Shown here in pieces: positions 16,762 to 25,049 of a stretch of DNA of 64,000 nt. Position numbers and translations under genes: made by a program. Below the pieces are notes generated by a model. The model searched no databases and was not told the DNA's origin. It saw only the letters and a list, made by a program, of their open reading frames with translations. Every line of letters starts with the position of its first letter. Position 1 is the first letter of the stretch. The DNA lies in the NCBI GenBank assembly GCA_947089145.1, contig CAMUJH010000013.1:19929-83928 (forward strand). The letters run 5' to 3'. The DNA is from an uncultured Hungatella sp. (GTDB lineage: Bacteria > Bacillota > Clostridia > Lachnospirales > Lachnospiraceae).

Positions 16762-17556
16762 GTGAAGAGAAATGATAAAAGGCAGCTGGACGTAGATCGA
16801 AAAATAGCTGAGGCTTTCGGAACTACGGACGAACAGTTGGCAGAGGAGCTGGACTGGTTTGCAAAACAAGCCGAGAAAAGCGATAATAGAGCGCTGGATG
16901 CCCCGGAAGGCGAATTTCAGAGAATTTGGGACAGGGTGGAACGGGAACATAATCTCCGCAGGCGCAGAGGCGGCCGGATAAGAAAGCTGGCAAAGGTATT
17001 GGCAGTTGCGGCGATTTTAGGGACAATGGTGCTTGGCGGCGGTATGTGGGTTGGAGCCAAAAGGCATTATGTGTATGAGGTACGGGAACGGAAAGATTTG
17101 GAGAATGTGATAACAATTAATAATAGCCCAGATAATGTGGTTGAGGATGATAGTTCAGAAGAGGACAGAGCTTATAGACAAATTGAAGAAGAGTTACAAA
17201 TACAGGTTCTGGAGTTATCATATTTACCTGAAAAATTTAAATTTTATGAATTAACAGTGGTAGAGAATAGAAGTAGAATGATATTTATTAATGATAATAA
17301 TACATCTATATTTTTCTATCAAGGTTCAAGTGATAAACCAACTTCTTTTAGTTATGCCTCAGATATGAAAAGACATAGTAAGGTATACAATTCTTTCTTG
17401 GATGAAGAGATAGTTATTTTTAAGAATGAATTGGATGAAGGAGAAATTGAATTTAGTGCTAGACTTATTCATGACCATCAATATTATATTTTACAAGGAG
17501 AGATTGATGAGAGTGAGTTTGCTCAAATTGTACAAGGAATTAAGTATTATAATTGA
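16762..17556 (+). CDS. Membrane anti-sigma-like protein (DUF4367-like ectodomain)
   Basis: A 264-residue single-pass protein: about 85 cytoplasmic residues rich in charge (KIAEAFGTTDEQLAEELDWF), a basic stop, one membrane helix (about 76-96) and an external domain of about 165 residues. The outer part (ELSYLPEKFKFYELTVVENR ... SEFAQIVQGIKYYN) resembles DUF4367 domains found in clostridial anti-sigma factors. Start is a GTG with GAGGT 7 nt upstream; upstream Met residues lie in the murG promoter region. The DNA changes abruptly near 17100: line 16981-17040 has 32/60 G+C, while 17221-17280 has 14/60. The secreted protein that follows shares the AT-rich composition. Confidence 0.72.
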   Translation: MKRNDKRQLDVDRKIAEAFGTTDEQLAEELDWFAKQAEKSDNRALDAPEGEFQRIWDRVEREHNLRRRRGGRIRKLAKVLAVAAILGTMVLGGGMWVGAKRHYVYEVRERKDLENVITINNSPDNVVEDDSSEEDRAYRQIEEELQIQVLELSYLPEKFKFYELTVVENRSRMIFINDNNTSIFFYQGSSDKPTSFSYASDMKRHSKVYNSFLDEEIVIFKNELDEGEIEFSARLIHDHQYYILQGEIDESEFAQIVQGIKYYN

Positions 17557-17587
17557 AAAGAATCAAGTATTAAAGGGGGAATTATTT

Positions 17588-18115
17588 GTGAAGAAAAGAA
17601 TAATAAAAGTAATAGGTTTAGTGACTACTATGGTAATGCTGGCTTCTAGCATTGCATTTGCTAATGATGGGATTATAACAAGTTCGTCATCTGGAAAAGA
17701 TAGTGTTAATTCTATGATAGAACCAAGGAGCAGCTATTTGGCAAGCGGGATTTCAGAAGTAACTAATAAAGGAGAGGGCGTGCTGGGAATTTACGCAGAT
17801 TTTACTTCGTATAATTCAGTAGATTGGGCACGCCTAACAGTAAAGTTAGAAAGACGGAAAGGGACTTCTGGAAGTTGGAGTTTAGTAGATACATACACAA
17901 AAGAGTTTTTTGCTACTGATAAACCAGATGGTTTACTATTTGCTGGAGAGACGGCCTTTGATGTTTACGGTTTAACAACAGATTATTATTATCGCGTAAG
18001 GTGCGAGCATAAAGTGAAGACTCCGAGTGGGTCATATGAGACTAAAAATACACAGACTGATGGAGTGCTTCTTACTTCATATCCGGTATACCGTAGCGCA
18101 GAGGAAGCTAAGTAA
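17588..18115 (+). CDS. Secreted protein of unknown function (DUF6147-like)
   Basis: A 175-residue protein with a clear Sec signal (KKRIIKVIGLVTTMVMLASS, cut expected after AFA near residue 26). The mature part is beta-rich with aromatic-alternating strands (YYYRVRCEHKVK) and the PRSSYLASGISEV segment seen in DUF6147-like small secreted proteins of Clostridia; this family call is tentative. Start is GTG with GGGGGAA 6 nt upstream. It lies 31 nt after the anti-sigma-like gene and ends at a terminator, so it may be its ligand or reporter. The DNA is AT-rich compared with the surroundings. Confidence 0.62.
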   Translation: MKKRIIKVIGLVTTMVMLASSIAFANDGIITSSSSGKDSVNSMIEPRSSYLASGISEVTNKGEGVLGIYADFTSYNSVDWARLTVKLERRKGTSGSWSLVDTYTKEFFATDKPDGLLFAGETAFDVYGLTTDYYYRVRCEHKVKTPSGSYETKNTQTDGVLLTSYPVYRSAEEAK

Positions 18116-18155
18116 ATGGTGAGCTTGGCTTAGTAAGATTAGTTTTCTGATAAAT

Positions 18156-18213
18156 GGGAGTATCGTTTCAATGCATGCGTATTTTCATGCAAAAATGATA
18201 CTCCTATTTTTTG
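18156..18213 (+). terminator. Terminator after the secreted-protein gene
   Basis: GGGAGTATC pairs with GATACTCC over a long stem that also includes GCATG/CATGC, followed by TATTTTTT. Confidence 0.8.
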
Positions 18214-18392
18214 AGGAAAAGATATACAATTTATATGTGCTAAAAAGGGTGCGTTAATTATAGATGGAAATAGGATATTATTAAATGATATTGTGATCTT
18301 ATGATATAGAAGGCCCCTATTAATTTCAATGAAATACTTGCATTTAATACTTCAGCATATAGAAATTCCCACCCAATTACAAAAAATTCTAC
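18214..18392. other. AT-rich intergenic stretch with no gene seen
   Basis: The space 18116-18513 has the terminator at its left and a promoter at its right. The middle is AT-rich and encodes no protein with a ribosome binding site; it may be remnant DNA from the same import as the AT-rich genes to its left. Confidence 0.4.
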
Positions 18393-18421
18393 TTGGATTA
18401 AAAAGGCTAATTTGCTATAAT
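18393..18421 (+). promoter_or_regulatory. Promoter of the PRD regulator gene
   Basis: TTGGAT at 18393-18398, 17-nt spacer, perfect TATAAT at 18416-18421 preceded by TG-C (extended -10). Confidence 0.6.
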
Positions 18422-18513
18422 AGGACTTATTATCAAGCAAACAGCGGAAATATCATAAAAAGTCATAGCAGGTGCTATTAGTGTAACAGCGATGACGGGA
18501 AGTGGAGATGCAC

Positions 18514-20478
18514 ATGGTTAGCAGACAGATGAGTGATATTTATCGGAGACTGTCAGAAAGCGAATATCAGACAGCGGAGGCATTAGCCGAGGAACTAGGG
18601 GTAAGCAGCAAGACCATAAGGAACCAATTAAAGAATCTGAATGAGCTGCTTAGTGAGTTTGAGGTATATGTAGAATCAAAGCATGGGGCAGGATACCGCT
18701 TGGTGGTAGCAAATCCAGGACGAAGGAAAGAATTGGAAGAACTGATGCAGAAGCGGGAACTTCAGGAGTCTGCCATTCCCAATTCCTCAGAGGAGCGGGT
18801 GCAGTATCTTTTGGAATACCTCCTTAATGCGGAGGGGTATGTAAAGCTGGATGATTTAAGCGAATTGCTTTACATTTCAAAGAAAACGCTGACCAATAAT
18901 CTGAAGGAAGTTGAAAGCCTTCTTGGGGAGTATAATTTAAGCCTGAAGAGAAAGCCTAATTATGGAGTTCGTGTGGAGGGAAAAGAGTTTGACCGCCGTT
19001 TATGCATTGCAGGGTATGTGGCGGAGAAAATAAAGCTTGCGGAGAAACTGGGCGGAGATCAGGACGTGACAGAGGAAATCCAGTGGATTTATAAGTGTGT
19101 ACGGGGATGCCTGTCAAAATATAATTTTGACATTTCTAATGTGGCATTCCAGAATCTGATCCTTCATATTCAGATTGCTATCCTCCGGATGCGGGGAGGG
19201 CATTATGTGCCCATGGTGGAAGGCGACGGGGAGAAAGTCCGCAACAAAAAGACATACCGGATGGCAGAAGAGATCCTTAGTATGATAAAGGAGAAGTTTT
19301 CTGTGGAATTTCCTCCCAGCGAGATTGTATACATAGCCATTCATTTGGAAGGAAAAAAGATGGTGCTTAATGCAGGTGCCGGTGAAGAGGCGGAAGGAAA
19401 CCTGATTATCAGCCAGGAGATAAGTGATTTGGTGGATCAAATGCTGGGAGCAGTTAATGATGCGTTTAAATTTGACTTTCGCGAAGATTTGGAACTGCGC
19501 ATGTCTTTAAGCCAGCATATGGTGCCGCTGGTAGTGCGGCTGCAGCACGACATGAAATTGACAAACCCTTTGCTGAAGGACATAAAAGAGCGATATTCCT
19601 TTGCTTATACAATGGCGACAACAGCCTGCGTAGTGCTGAACCACAAATTCCACAAGACAATGAAAGAGGATGAGATTGGCTATATTGCTCTTCTCTTTGC
19701 TTTGGCTCTGGAGAGAAAAAAGACGGAGGTGGCCAAGAAAAACATACTTTTGGTCTGTGCTTCAGGAAGAGGCAGTGCGCAGCTGCTCCTTCACAGATAT
19801 AAGACAGAGTTTGGCCCTTACCTTAATAAAGTCAGCGTATGTGATGTGGGGAGGATTGGCGAGCAGGATTTTACGGAAATTGACTATGTGTTTACTACGG
19901 TGCCGATTCCGGTGAAGATACCGGTTCCTATTCAGGAGGTAGAATATTTCTTGAAAAGTTCTGACATTCAGGCGGTGAAAAAGACTCTTATGGGAAAGGT
20001 TGACAGCCCGGTGTTGGATATTTATCCCAAAGAGCTGTTTCTTCCCCATATGAAATTTGCCAATAAAGAGGAAGCTCTGCGGACTTTATGCGGATTTGTG
20101 TGCGAAAAAGGACTTGCCCCCAAAGAATTTATTGATTCGGTGCGGGCAAGAGAGGTTCTGGCCAAGACAGCCTTTGGGAATTTTGTGGCAATGCCCCATC
20201 CCATTGAGGTTATGGGGGAGTGTCCTTTTGTGTGCGTGGCAGTTCTCGATGAACCGATCGTGTGGACAGAAGATGCCCCTGACAGCCTGATCCAGGTTAT
20301 TTTCCTTGTGTCCGTGGCTAACTATGAACATTTTGATGTTCAGCGTTTTTATCAGGTAACGGCTAAATTACTGCTGGATGGGGAAAGCATGCAGGAACTA
20401 ATACAATATCAGAGTTATGATACGCTGAGAAATCTCCTTTTAAAGATGGAGCAGCAGGTAGAGGATGAGGAGCAGTGA
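18514..20478 (+). CDS. PRD-containing transcriptional activator with EIIB- and EIIA-like domains
   Basis: A 654-residue MtlR/LicR-type regulator. Domains in order: DeoR-like HTH (about 1-60), a second HTH (about 95-150), PRD1 (about 185-290, with the site YIAIHLEGKK), PRD2 (about 305-405), an EIIB-like domain whose Cys lies in LLVCASGRGSAQLL (about 415-500), and an EIIA type-2 domain with the site His in NFVAMPHPIE (about 510-650). In PRD2 the usual second His is replaced by Leu (GYIALLFALALE). ATG at 18514 has GGAG 6 nt upstream; ATG at 18508 is an alternative. It probably activates the PTS genes that follow in response to their phosphorylation state. Confidence 0.9.
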   Translation: MVSRQMSDIYRRLSESEYQTAEALAEELGVSSKTIRNQLKNLNELLSEFEVYVESKHGAGYRLVVANPGRRKELEELMQKRELQESAIPNSSEERVQYLLEYLLNAEGYVKLDDLSELLYISKKTLTNNLKEVESLLGEYNLSLKRKPNYGVRVEGKEFDRRLCIAGYVAEKIKLAEKLGGDQDVTEEIQWIYKCVRGCLSKYNFDISNVAFQNLILHIQIAILRMRGGHYVPMVEGDGEKVRNKKTYRMAEEILSMIKEKFSVEFPPSEIVYIAIHLEGKKMVLNAGAGEEAEGNLIISQEISDLVDQMLGAVNDAFKFDFREDLELRMSLSQHMVPLVVRLQHDMKLTNPLLKDIKERYSFAYTMATTACVVLNHKFHKTMKEDEIGYIALLFALALERKKTEVAKKNILLVCASGRGSAQLLLHRYKTEFGPYLNKVSVCDVGRIGEQDFTEIDYVFTTVPIPVKIPVPIQEVEYFLKSSDIQAVKKTLMGKVDSPVLDIYPKELFLPHMKFANKEEALRTLCGFVCEKGLAPKEFIDSVRAREVLAKTAFGNFVAMPHPIEVMGECPFVCVAVLDEPIVWTEDAPDSLIQVIFLVSVANYEHFDVQRFYQVTAKLLLDGESMQELIQYQSYDTLRNLLLKMEQQVEDEEQ

Positions 20479-20624
20479 GGCTGTAAAAAACTCCTGAAAA
20501 GTGAAAATTCCCAAAAACAGGCTAAATCAAAAAGAATAAGGCGTATTATTACACAAGGAATATATGGGAATTCCTATCAAAAACTGACATATTTAACATG
20601 AAAAGCGGCGCGAAGAGAAAAAGG

Positions 20625-20642
20625 TTCCACTTTAAAATGGAA
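20625..20642. promoter_or_regulatory. Candidate operator of the PRD activator
   Basis: An 18-bp imperfect palindrome (TTCCACTTTAAAATGGAA, 16 of 18 symmetric positions), centred about 45 bp upstream of the -10 box at 20676. The position suits an activator. Confidence 0.4.
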
Positions 20643-20672
20643 AAAGTTGATATGGAGTTCTATTTCCTGGCA

Positions 20673-20681
20673 TGGTATGAT
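20673..20681 (+). promoter_or_regulatory. Activator-dependent promoter of the PTS operon
   Basis: TGGTATGAT gives an extended -10; the hexamer at 17-nt spacing (TGGAGT) is a poor -35, as expected for an activated promoter. Confidence 0.45.
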
Positions 20682-20752
20682 AAATATCAGTCAATATGAC
20701 AGACCTAATAAATGCGCGCACATTAGGGAATGAAAATTTAGGAGGGTTCGCT

Positions 20753-22021
20753 ATGAAAGATAAAATGATGAATGGATTTCTCATGTTTGCGACGAAAATC
20801 CAGGGTCAGAGGCATATTAATGCTATCAAAAACGGTTTTACTAATTTGATGCCTATCATCATTGTGGGTTCTGTCTGTACGTTGCTTTCTAACGTTGTAT
20901 GTAACACCACAGAAGGCTATGTCAGCCTTGCCAATCTTCCAGGCATGGCCTGGTTAGGTGCTTTGAAGCCTATTTTCGATGCTGCAAACTATGGTACTAT
21001 GAACATGATGGCTATTGGTGTCTGTGTCTTGGTTTCGATGGAATTAGGCATGACTTTAGGTCAGAATGACTGGGCCATTCCGGTTACAGCTTTGGCATGC
21101 TACATTTCTGTAGTTGACACAAGCAACGGCCTTGGTTCCAACGTTACAGCTGCAGCTGGATTGTTTGTAGCCCTGATGGTTTCCCTTGTTGCGACCGAGT
21201 TCTACTGCAAACTGGTTTCCAGCGGTAAGTTGTCCATACATATGCCGGACAGCGTTCCGTCTAATGTTGCAAAATCTTTCAGCATTCTGCTTCCCTGTGC
21301 AGTGGTTATTTTCGCTGTATCAGCATTTGGATTTGCATTTACAGCCATTACCGGCATGATGGTACCGGAAGCTATCATTAAATTTATCCAGACTCCGTTG
21401 AGCGGCGTTATGACTCATCCATTAGGAGTTCTTGTTATTGCATTTATGTGTTCTTTGCTGTGGGTATTTGGTATTCATGGCCCCAACACTTTGAATGGTA
21501 TTTTTGAGCCTATTTTCCTGGCGGCATATGCTGAGAACGAGGCTGCTTATGCAGCAGGCGTGGCAGCTCCCAATATTGTTTGCTCACCGTTCTGGAGTAC
21601 ATTCTTCTCCCTTACAGGAAGCGGCATTACAGGCGGACTGCTGATCGCTATCTTCCTGTTCTCTAAGAGAGAGGATTTCAGGGCGATTGCCAAGCTGGCT
21701 CTTCCCTGCGGAATTTTCAATATTAATGAGCCGCTGATTTTCGGTATCCCGATCGTTATGAACCCGATGCTGATGATTCCGTTCATGCTTTCTCCGCTTG
21801 CATCCGTAGGTATTGGCTATATTCTGACGGCTATTGGATTCTGCCCGAGACTGGTGGTAAATGCACCATGGACGACGCCTCCGTTCCTGTGCGGTTTCTT
21901 GGCTGGCGGCGGCAGCATTACTGCAGGATTATCACAGATAATCGTTATTCTTGTGGCAGCGGTGATCTATACGCCATTCGTTATTGCGCTGAACAATCAG
22001 CAGGCAACTGCAGAAGAGTAA
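20753..22021 (+). CDS. PTS EIIC, lactose/cellobiose family
   Basis: A 422-residue polytopic permease of the Lac/Cel (Lic/Chb) PTS family. The N-terminus FATKIQGQRHINAIKNGFTN is typical, and the segment FNINEPLIFGIPIVMNP near residue 330 is the substrate-site motif of the family. It should import a disaccharide or oligosaccharide, phosphorylated by EIIB. ATG at 20753 follows GGAGGG; the longer frame to 20696 lacks a site. EIIA and EIIB follow separately. Confidence 0.95.
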   Translation: MKDKMMNGFLMFATKIQGQRHINAIKNGFTNLMPIIIVGSVCTLLSNVVCNTTEGYVSLANLPGMAWLGALKPIFDAANYGTMNMMAIGVCVLVSMELGMTLGQNDWAIPVTALACYISVVDTSNGLGSNVTAAAGLFVALMVSLVATEFYCKLVSSGKLSIHMPDSVPSNVAKSFSILLPCAVVIFAVSAFGFAFTAITGMMVPEAIIKFIQTPLSGVMTHPLGVLVIAFMCSLLWVFGIHGPNTLNGIFEPIFLAAYAENEAAYAAGVAAPNIVCSPFWSTFFSLTGSGITGGLLIAIFLFSKREDFRAIAKLALPCGIFNINEPLIFGIPIVMNPMLMIPFMLSPLASVGIGYILTAIGFCPRLVVNAPWTTPPFLCGFLAGGGSITAGLSQIIVILVAAVIYTPFVIALNNQQATAEE

Positions 22022-22063
22022 GTTATACAGGCACAACTGTGTTATGGCTTTGGAGGAGATGGA

Positions 22064-22378
22064 ATGAGTTCAAAGGTAGGCAGAAAGAAGAAATCTTCGG
22101 CGGAAAAGTCAGAGAAGAGATCGGAGCTCAGTGAACGTAATCAGAAATTGAAAAAGGAACTGGAGTCCATGTCAGCCATGCCTGGGCAGGGGACGGTTCT
22201 GGAAAAACTTTCCAAATGGCGCATAGCCACTTATGCATGGATCGTTTTCCTTCCGCCATACGGTTTGTACCGGGTTTGGTCGAAAGAATCCACATTTGTA
22301 CGTTCGGAGAAAGTGGTTTGGACTTTTATGATCATTGTTTATATGCTGCGCTTTTTATGGCTCATTCTGTTTTCATAA
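22064..22378 (+). CDS. Small membrane protein inside the PTS operon
   Basis: A 104-residue protein: a Lys/Ser/Glu-rich, coiled N-terminal half (about 1-40), then two hydrophobic segments (about 52-68 and 84-103) separated by YRVWSKESTFVRSEK. ATG follows GGAGGAGATGGA. It lies between EIIC and EIIA, in the same direction with short gaps, so it is very likely co-transcribed. No family was recognised. It could be a small membrane partner of the transporter. Confidence 0.65.
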   Translation: MSSKVGRKKKSSAEKSEKRSELSERNQKLKKELESMSAMPGQGTVLEKLSKWRIATYAWIVFLPPYGLYRVWSKESTFVRSEKVVWTFMIIVYMLRFLWLILFS

Positions 22379-22485
22379 ATTTAAGATATCAGACTCAGGC
22401 AGTCATGGATATAGTTAAGCATGGCTCTGGGAATGGATATATGGGGAATATCCCTATATCAAATTAAAAAAAGGAGGGGTTACCA

Positions 22486-22785
22486 ATGGACGAGATAGCA
22501 ATCATGAATCTGGTGGTTAACAGCGGCAATGCCAGAAGCCTGGCGCTGGAAGCTTTCCGTGATGCAAGAGCAGGCAAGTTCGAAGATGCCGAAGCTAAAC
22601 TGAAAGAGGCTGATGAGGTTCTGCTGGGCGCACATGAAGTTCAGACCGAGCTGATTCAGAACGAGTTAAACGGCAAGGGGATCGACATTAGCCTTCTGGT
22701 TGTACACTCTCAGGATCATCTGATGTGTGCAATGGTTGTAATCGACCTTGTAAAAGAAATGGTTGAAATGCTGAAGAATAAATAA
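22486..22785 (+). CDS. PTS EIIA, lactose/cellobiose family
   Basis: A 99-residue all-helical EIIA of the LacF/ChbA type. The phosphorylated His is His74 in LVVHSQDHLM. It passes phosphate from HPr to the EIIB encoded next. ATG follows AAAAGGAGGGGTTACCA. Confidence 0.95.
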   Translation: MDEIAIMNLVVNSGNARSLALEAFRDARAGKFEDAEAKLKEADEVLLGAHEVQTELIQNELNGKGIDISLLVVHSQDHLMCAMVVIDLVKEMVEMLKNK

Positions 22786-22822
22786 ATTTATATAATCAAG
22801 GTTTGAAAGGAGAACTTATATC

Positions 22823-23125
22823 ATGAGAAAGATTGTACTGTTATGTGCAGCGGGTATGTCCACCAGCCTTCTGGTAAACAAGATGAAGGCAGCAGCAGCA
22901 GATGAAGGCTATGACTGCGATATCGCAGCATTCCCGGTTGCAAGCGCAAGAGATCATGCAGATGCTGACATCATTCTGTTAGGGCCCCAGGTTCGTTTTG
23001 CTAAGGGCAAAGTTCAGGGAGAAGTTGGCGCAGACAAGATCGTGCAGGATATTGACATGCAGGCTTATGGAACCATGAACGGCAAGAAAGTTATTGCCCA
23101 GGTTAAGAAAGCTTTAGGCGACTAA
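22823..23125 (+). CDS. PTS EIIB, lactose/cellobiose family
   Basis: A 100-residue EIIB with the phosphocysteine loop LLCAAGMSTSLLV (Cys8) right after the first strand and the GPQVRF segment near residue 53. ATG follows GAAAGGAGAACTTATATC. It completes the PTS set; no phospho-glycosidase follows, so the sugar cannot be named from context. Confidence 0.95.
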   Translation: MRKIVLLCAAGMSTSLLVNKMKAAAADEGYDCDIAAFPVASARDHADADIILLGPQVRFAKGKVQGEVGADKIVQDIDMQAYGTMNGKKVIAQVKKALGD

Positions 23126-23146
23126 TACAAAAGTGATGACAGACGG

Positions 23147-23202
23147 CAGTCCCAGCCAGGGGGAGGTTTTCCGGGGATTAAGGGGTGCCCGGAAAGGGAC
23201 TG
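23147..23202 (+). other. Compound stem-loop after the PTS operon
   Basis: CAGTCCC (23147-23153) pairs with GGGACTG (23196-23202), and an inner TTTCCGGG/CCCGGAAA stem (23168-23175 with 23188-23195) stacks directly on it. There is little T-run after it. It may terminate or protect the PTS mRNA. Confidence 0.45.
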
Positions 23203-23315
23203 TCAAAACAGCATACATACTGGAACAATCATAACGGTTCGGTTACCATGGACTGTTAGGGATAATTACGCCTGAGACGACATTCGAGGGGAGACAACAA
23301 CAGGAGTAGAAAATT

Positions 23316-23885
23316 ATGGAAAAGATATTGTATTTGATGCGCCACGGACAAACTTTGTTTAATGTGAGACGCAAAATTCAGGGAGTATGTGATGCGCCGC
23401 TGACACAGCTGGGAATTGAGCAGGCGCAGAACGCAGCCCGGTATTTTGCAGAGCATCAGATTACATTTGACCATGCATATTCTTCTACATCAGAGCGGGC
23501 CTGCGATACGTTGGAGATTGTTACGGATATGCCGTATAAGCGTACGAAAGGATTAAAGGAGTGGAATTTCGGGGTTTTTGAAGGGGAGAGCGAAGACCTC
23601 AATCCGAAACTTCCTTATGGGGATTACTTCAAGGCCTTTGGTGGTGAGGGGGAGATAGAAGTACGGGAGCGAATGAACCGGGCGCTGACTGAAATCATGG
23701 AACATGAGGGGCATCAGGCAGTGCTGGCTGTATCCCATGGAGCTTCATGCAGACAATTTATGAGGTATTGGGAGCATACCAGTTCAGTGATGCCAAAGGG
23801 ACGCCTGGGGAATTGCTGCATTTTAAAATTTAAGTATAATAACGGGGAGTTTGAGCTGTTGGAGATCGTGAACCCGAATCCGTAA
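23316..23885 (+). CDS. Histidine phosphatase (phosphoglycerate mutase-like)
   Basis: A 189-residue branch of the histidine phosphatase superfamily. The catalytic RHG motif is in YLMRHGQTLFN (residues about 6-16), and the second His is in VSHGASCRQF near residue 140. Substrate unknown; such proteins dephosphorylate sugar phosphates or nucleotides. It has its own spacing from the PTS operon (190 nt) and ends at a hairpin terminator. Confidence 0.9.
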   Translation: MEKILYLMRHGQTLFNVRRKIQGVCDAPLTQLGIEQAQNAARYFAEHQITFDHAYSSTSERACDTLEIVTDMPYKRTKGLKEWNFGVFEGESEDLNPKLPYGDYFKAFGGEGEIEVRERMNRALTEIMEHEGHQAVLAVSHGASCRQFMRYWEHTSSVMPKGRLGNCCILKFKYNNGEFELLEIVNPNP

Positions 23886-23911
23886 GGGGGACAGCAGAAT
23901 TTTCCGGGGTG

Positions 23912-23946
23912 AAGGGCGCTGCATAAAGGGAATGCGGCGTCCTTTA
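23912..23946 (+). terminator. Terminator after the histidine phosphatase gene
   Basis: AAGG-CGC-GCAT pairs with ATGC-GCG-CCTT (two mismatches), followed by TTATTATAC. Stem is imperfect, T-run short. Confidence 0.55.
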
Positions 23947-24027
23947 TTATACTGTGCTGCTGATTGCCGATGTTCAGCGAACAGTTACACTATATGACTC
24001 CATTATTTTTAGAGGAAAGAGGATCTC

Positions 24028-24056
24028 TTGACGTGAGAGGGGAACCATGCTAGAAT
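24028..24056 (+). promoter_or_regulatory. Promoter of the HAD hydrolase-mtnN pair
   Basis: TTGACG at 24028-24033, 17-nt spacer, TAGAAT at 24051-24056 with TG-C in front. About 120 nt of GC-rich leader separates it from the gene. Confidence 0.7.
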
Positions 24057-24182
24057 ACGCCTTGGACGGCATGGCCCGGTGGGGAGCCGTATTTGGCGGT
24101 GCGCCTGTGTGAGGGTTTGCCGTAAAGAACTGGCATGCTTATGGCAGCATCCAGGGGACAGGCGGATATTGAGGAGAAAGTA

Positions 24183-25031
24183 ATGGGAAAATACTTGTTT
24201 TTTGACATAGATGGCACATTGGCTGGAAAATCCAGAAGAATTACGGACAAAACAAAAAGGGCAGTTAACAGGGCGAGGGAAGCAGGACATAAGGTATTTG
24301 TATGTACCGGAAGGGTGCCCGCATCCATTACAGGAGATGTGACTGAACTGGGGACAGACGGAACAATCAGCGGTGCAGGAAGCTTTGTGGAGATAGAGTC
24401 CAGATACATTTTCGAACACTATATGGAGCCGCAGCTTGTAGAGCAGGTCATGGCGCTGTTTCGGAAAAGCGGGCTCCAGTTTACCCTGGAAACAAAGAAC
24501 ATGATTTATCAGACTTCGGGAGCCATGAAGTTTTTTGAACAAAAAGAGATAAAGCGTATGCAGGATAATCCGGAATTGATGCGGTACTGGGAACAGGTAA
24601 AGAGAAAGGAAAGAATTCAGCCTGTAGAATCCTTTGATATTACAAAGACCGGGGTGGCAAAGATGTGCTTTATTGCAGATCATATGGATCAGATCAATGC
24701 CTGCAGGCCATTTTTGGAGAGATATTTCCACGTGGTATTCTTTTCAGAAAAAGAGGACCCTTGTGTTAACGGCGAAATTATTTTGAAGGACTGTACAAAA
24801 GGGGACGGCATTAGAAAAGTTATGGAGTATTTTGACGGGGCTATGGAAGATACCATTGGCTTTGGGGACAGCATGAACGATTATCAGATGCTTGAGACTG
24901 TTCACACGGGAGTGGCCTATGAAAACGGGCCAAAAGAATTGAAGGCATTGGCTGCGCATTACTTTGGAGATCCGGATGAGGACGGAATCTGCCAGGTTAT
25001 GAAAGAACTTGGATTGATAGATAGGATATAG
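24183..25031 (+). CDS. Cof-type HAD-superfamily phosphatase
   Basis: A 282-residue HAD hydrolase of subfamily IIB. Motif I is FFDIDGTLAG at the N-terminus, motif II the Thr in VFVCTGR, and motif IV is GFGDSMNDYQML near residue 235; the Lys is in ILKDCTKGDGI. It likely dephosphorylates sugar phosphates or flavin nucleotides, as for related Cof enzymes. ATG at 24183 has GAGGAGAAAG upstream; the longer frame to 24135 is not supported. Followed closely by mtnN. Confidence 0.92.
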   Translation: MGKYLFFDIDGTLAGKSRRITDKTKRAVNRAREAGHKVFVCTGRVPASITGDVTELGTDGTISGAGSFVEIESRYIFEHYMEPQLVEQVMALFRKSGLQFTLETKNMIYQTSGAMKFFEQKEIKRMQDNPELMRYWEQVKRKERIQPVESFDITKTGVAKMCFIADHMDQINACRPFLERYFHVVFFSEKEDPCVNGEIILKDCTKGDGIRKVMEYFDGAMEDTIGFGDSMNDYQMLETVHTGVAYENGPKELKALAAHYFGDPDEDGICQVMKELGLIDRI

Positions 25032-25049
25032 GAAAGAGGAGGATAAACA

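Noticed and set aside
20668-20686. Sigma-54 promoter (TGGCATG) ahead of the PTS genes
   Set aside because: The -12 element is missing, and the regulator has no sigma-54 interaction domain; an extended -10 fits better.
24009-24731. 240-codon minus-strand frame opposite the HAD gene
   Set aside because: No ribosome binding site, no domain, and it overlaps a well-supported gene and its promoter.
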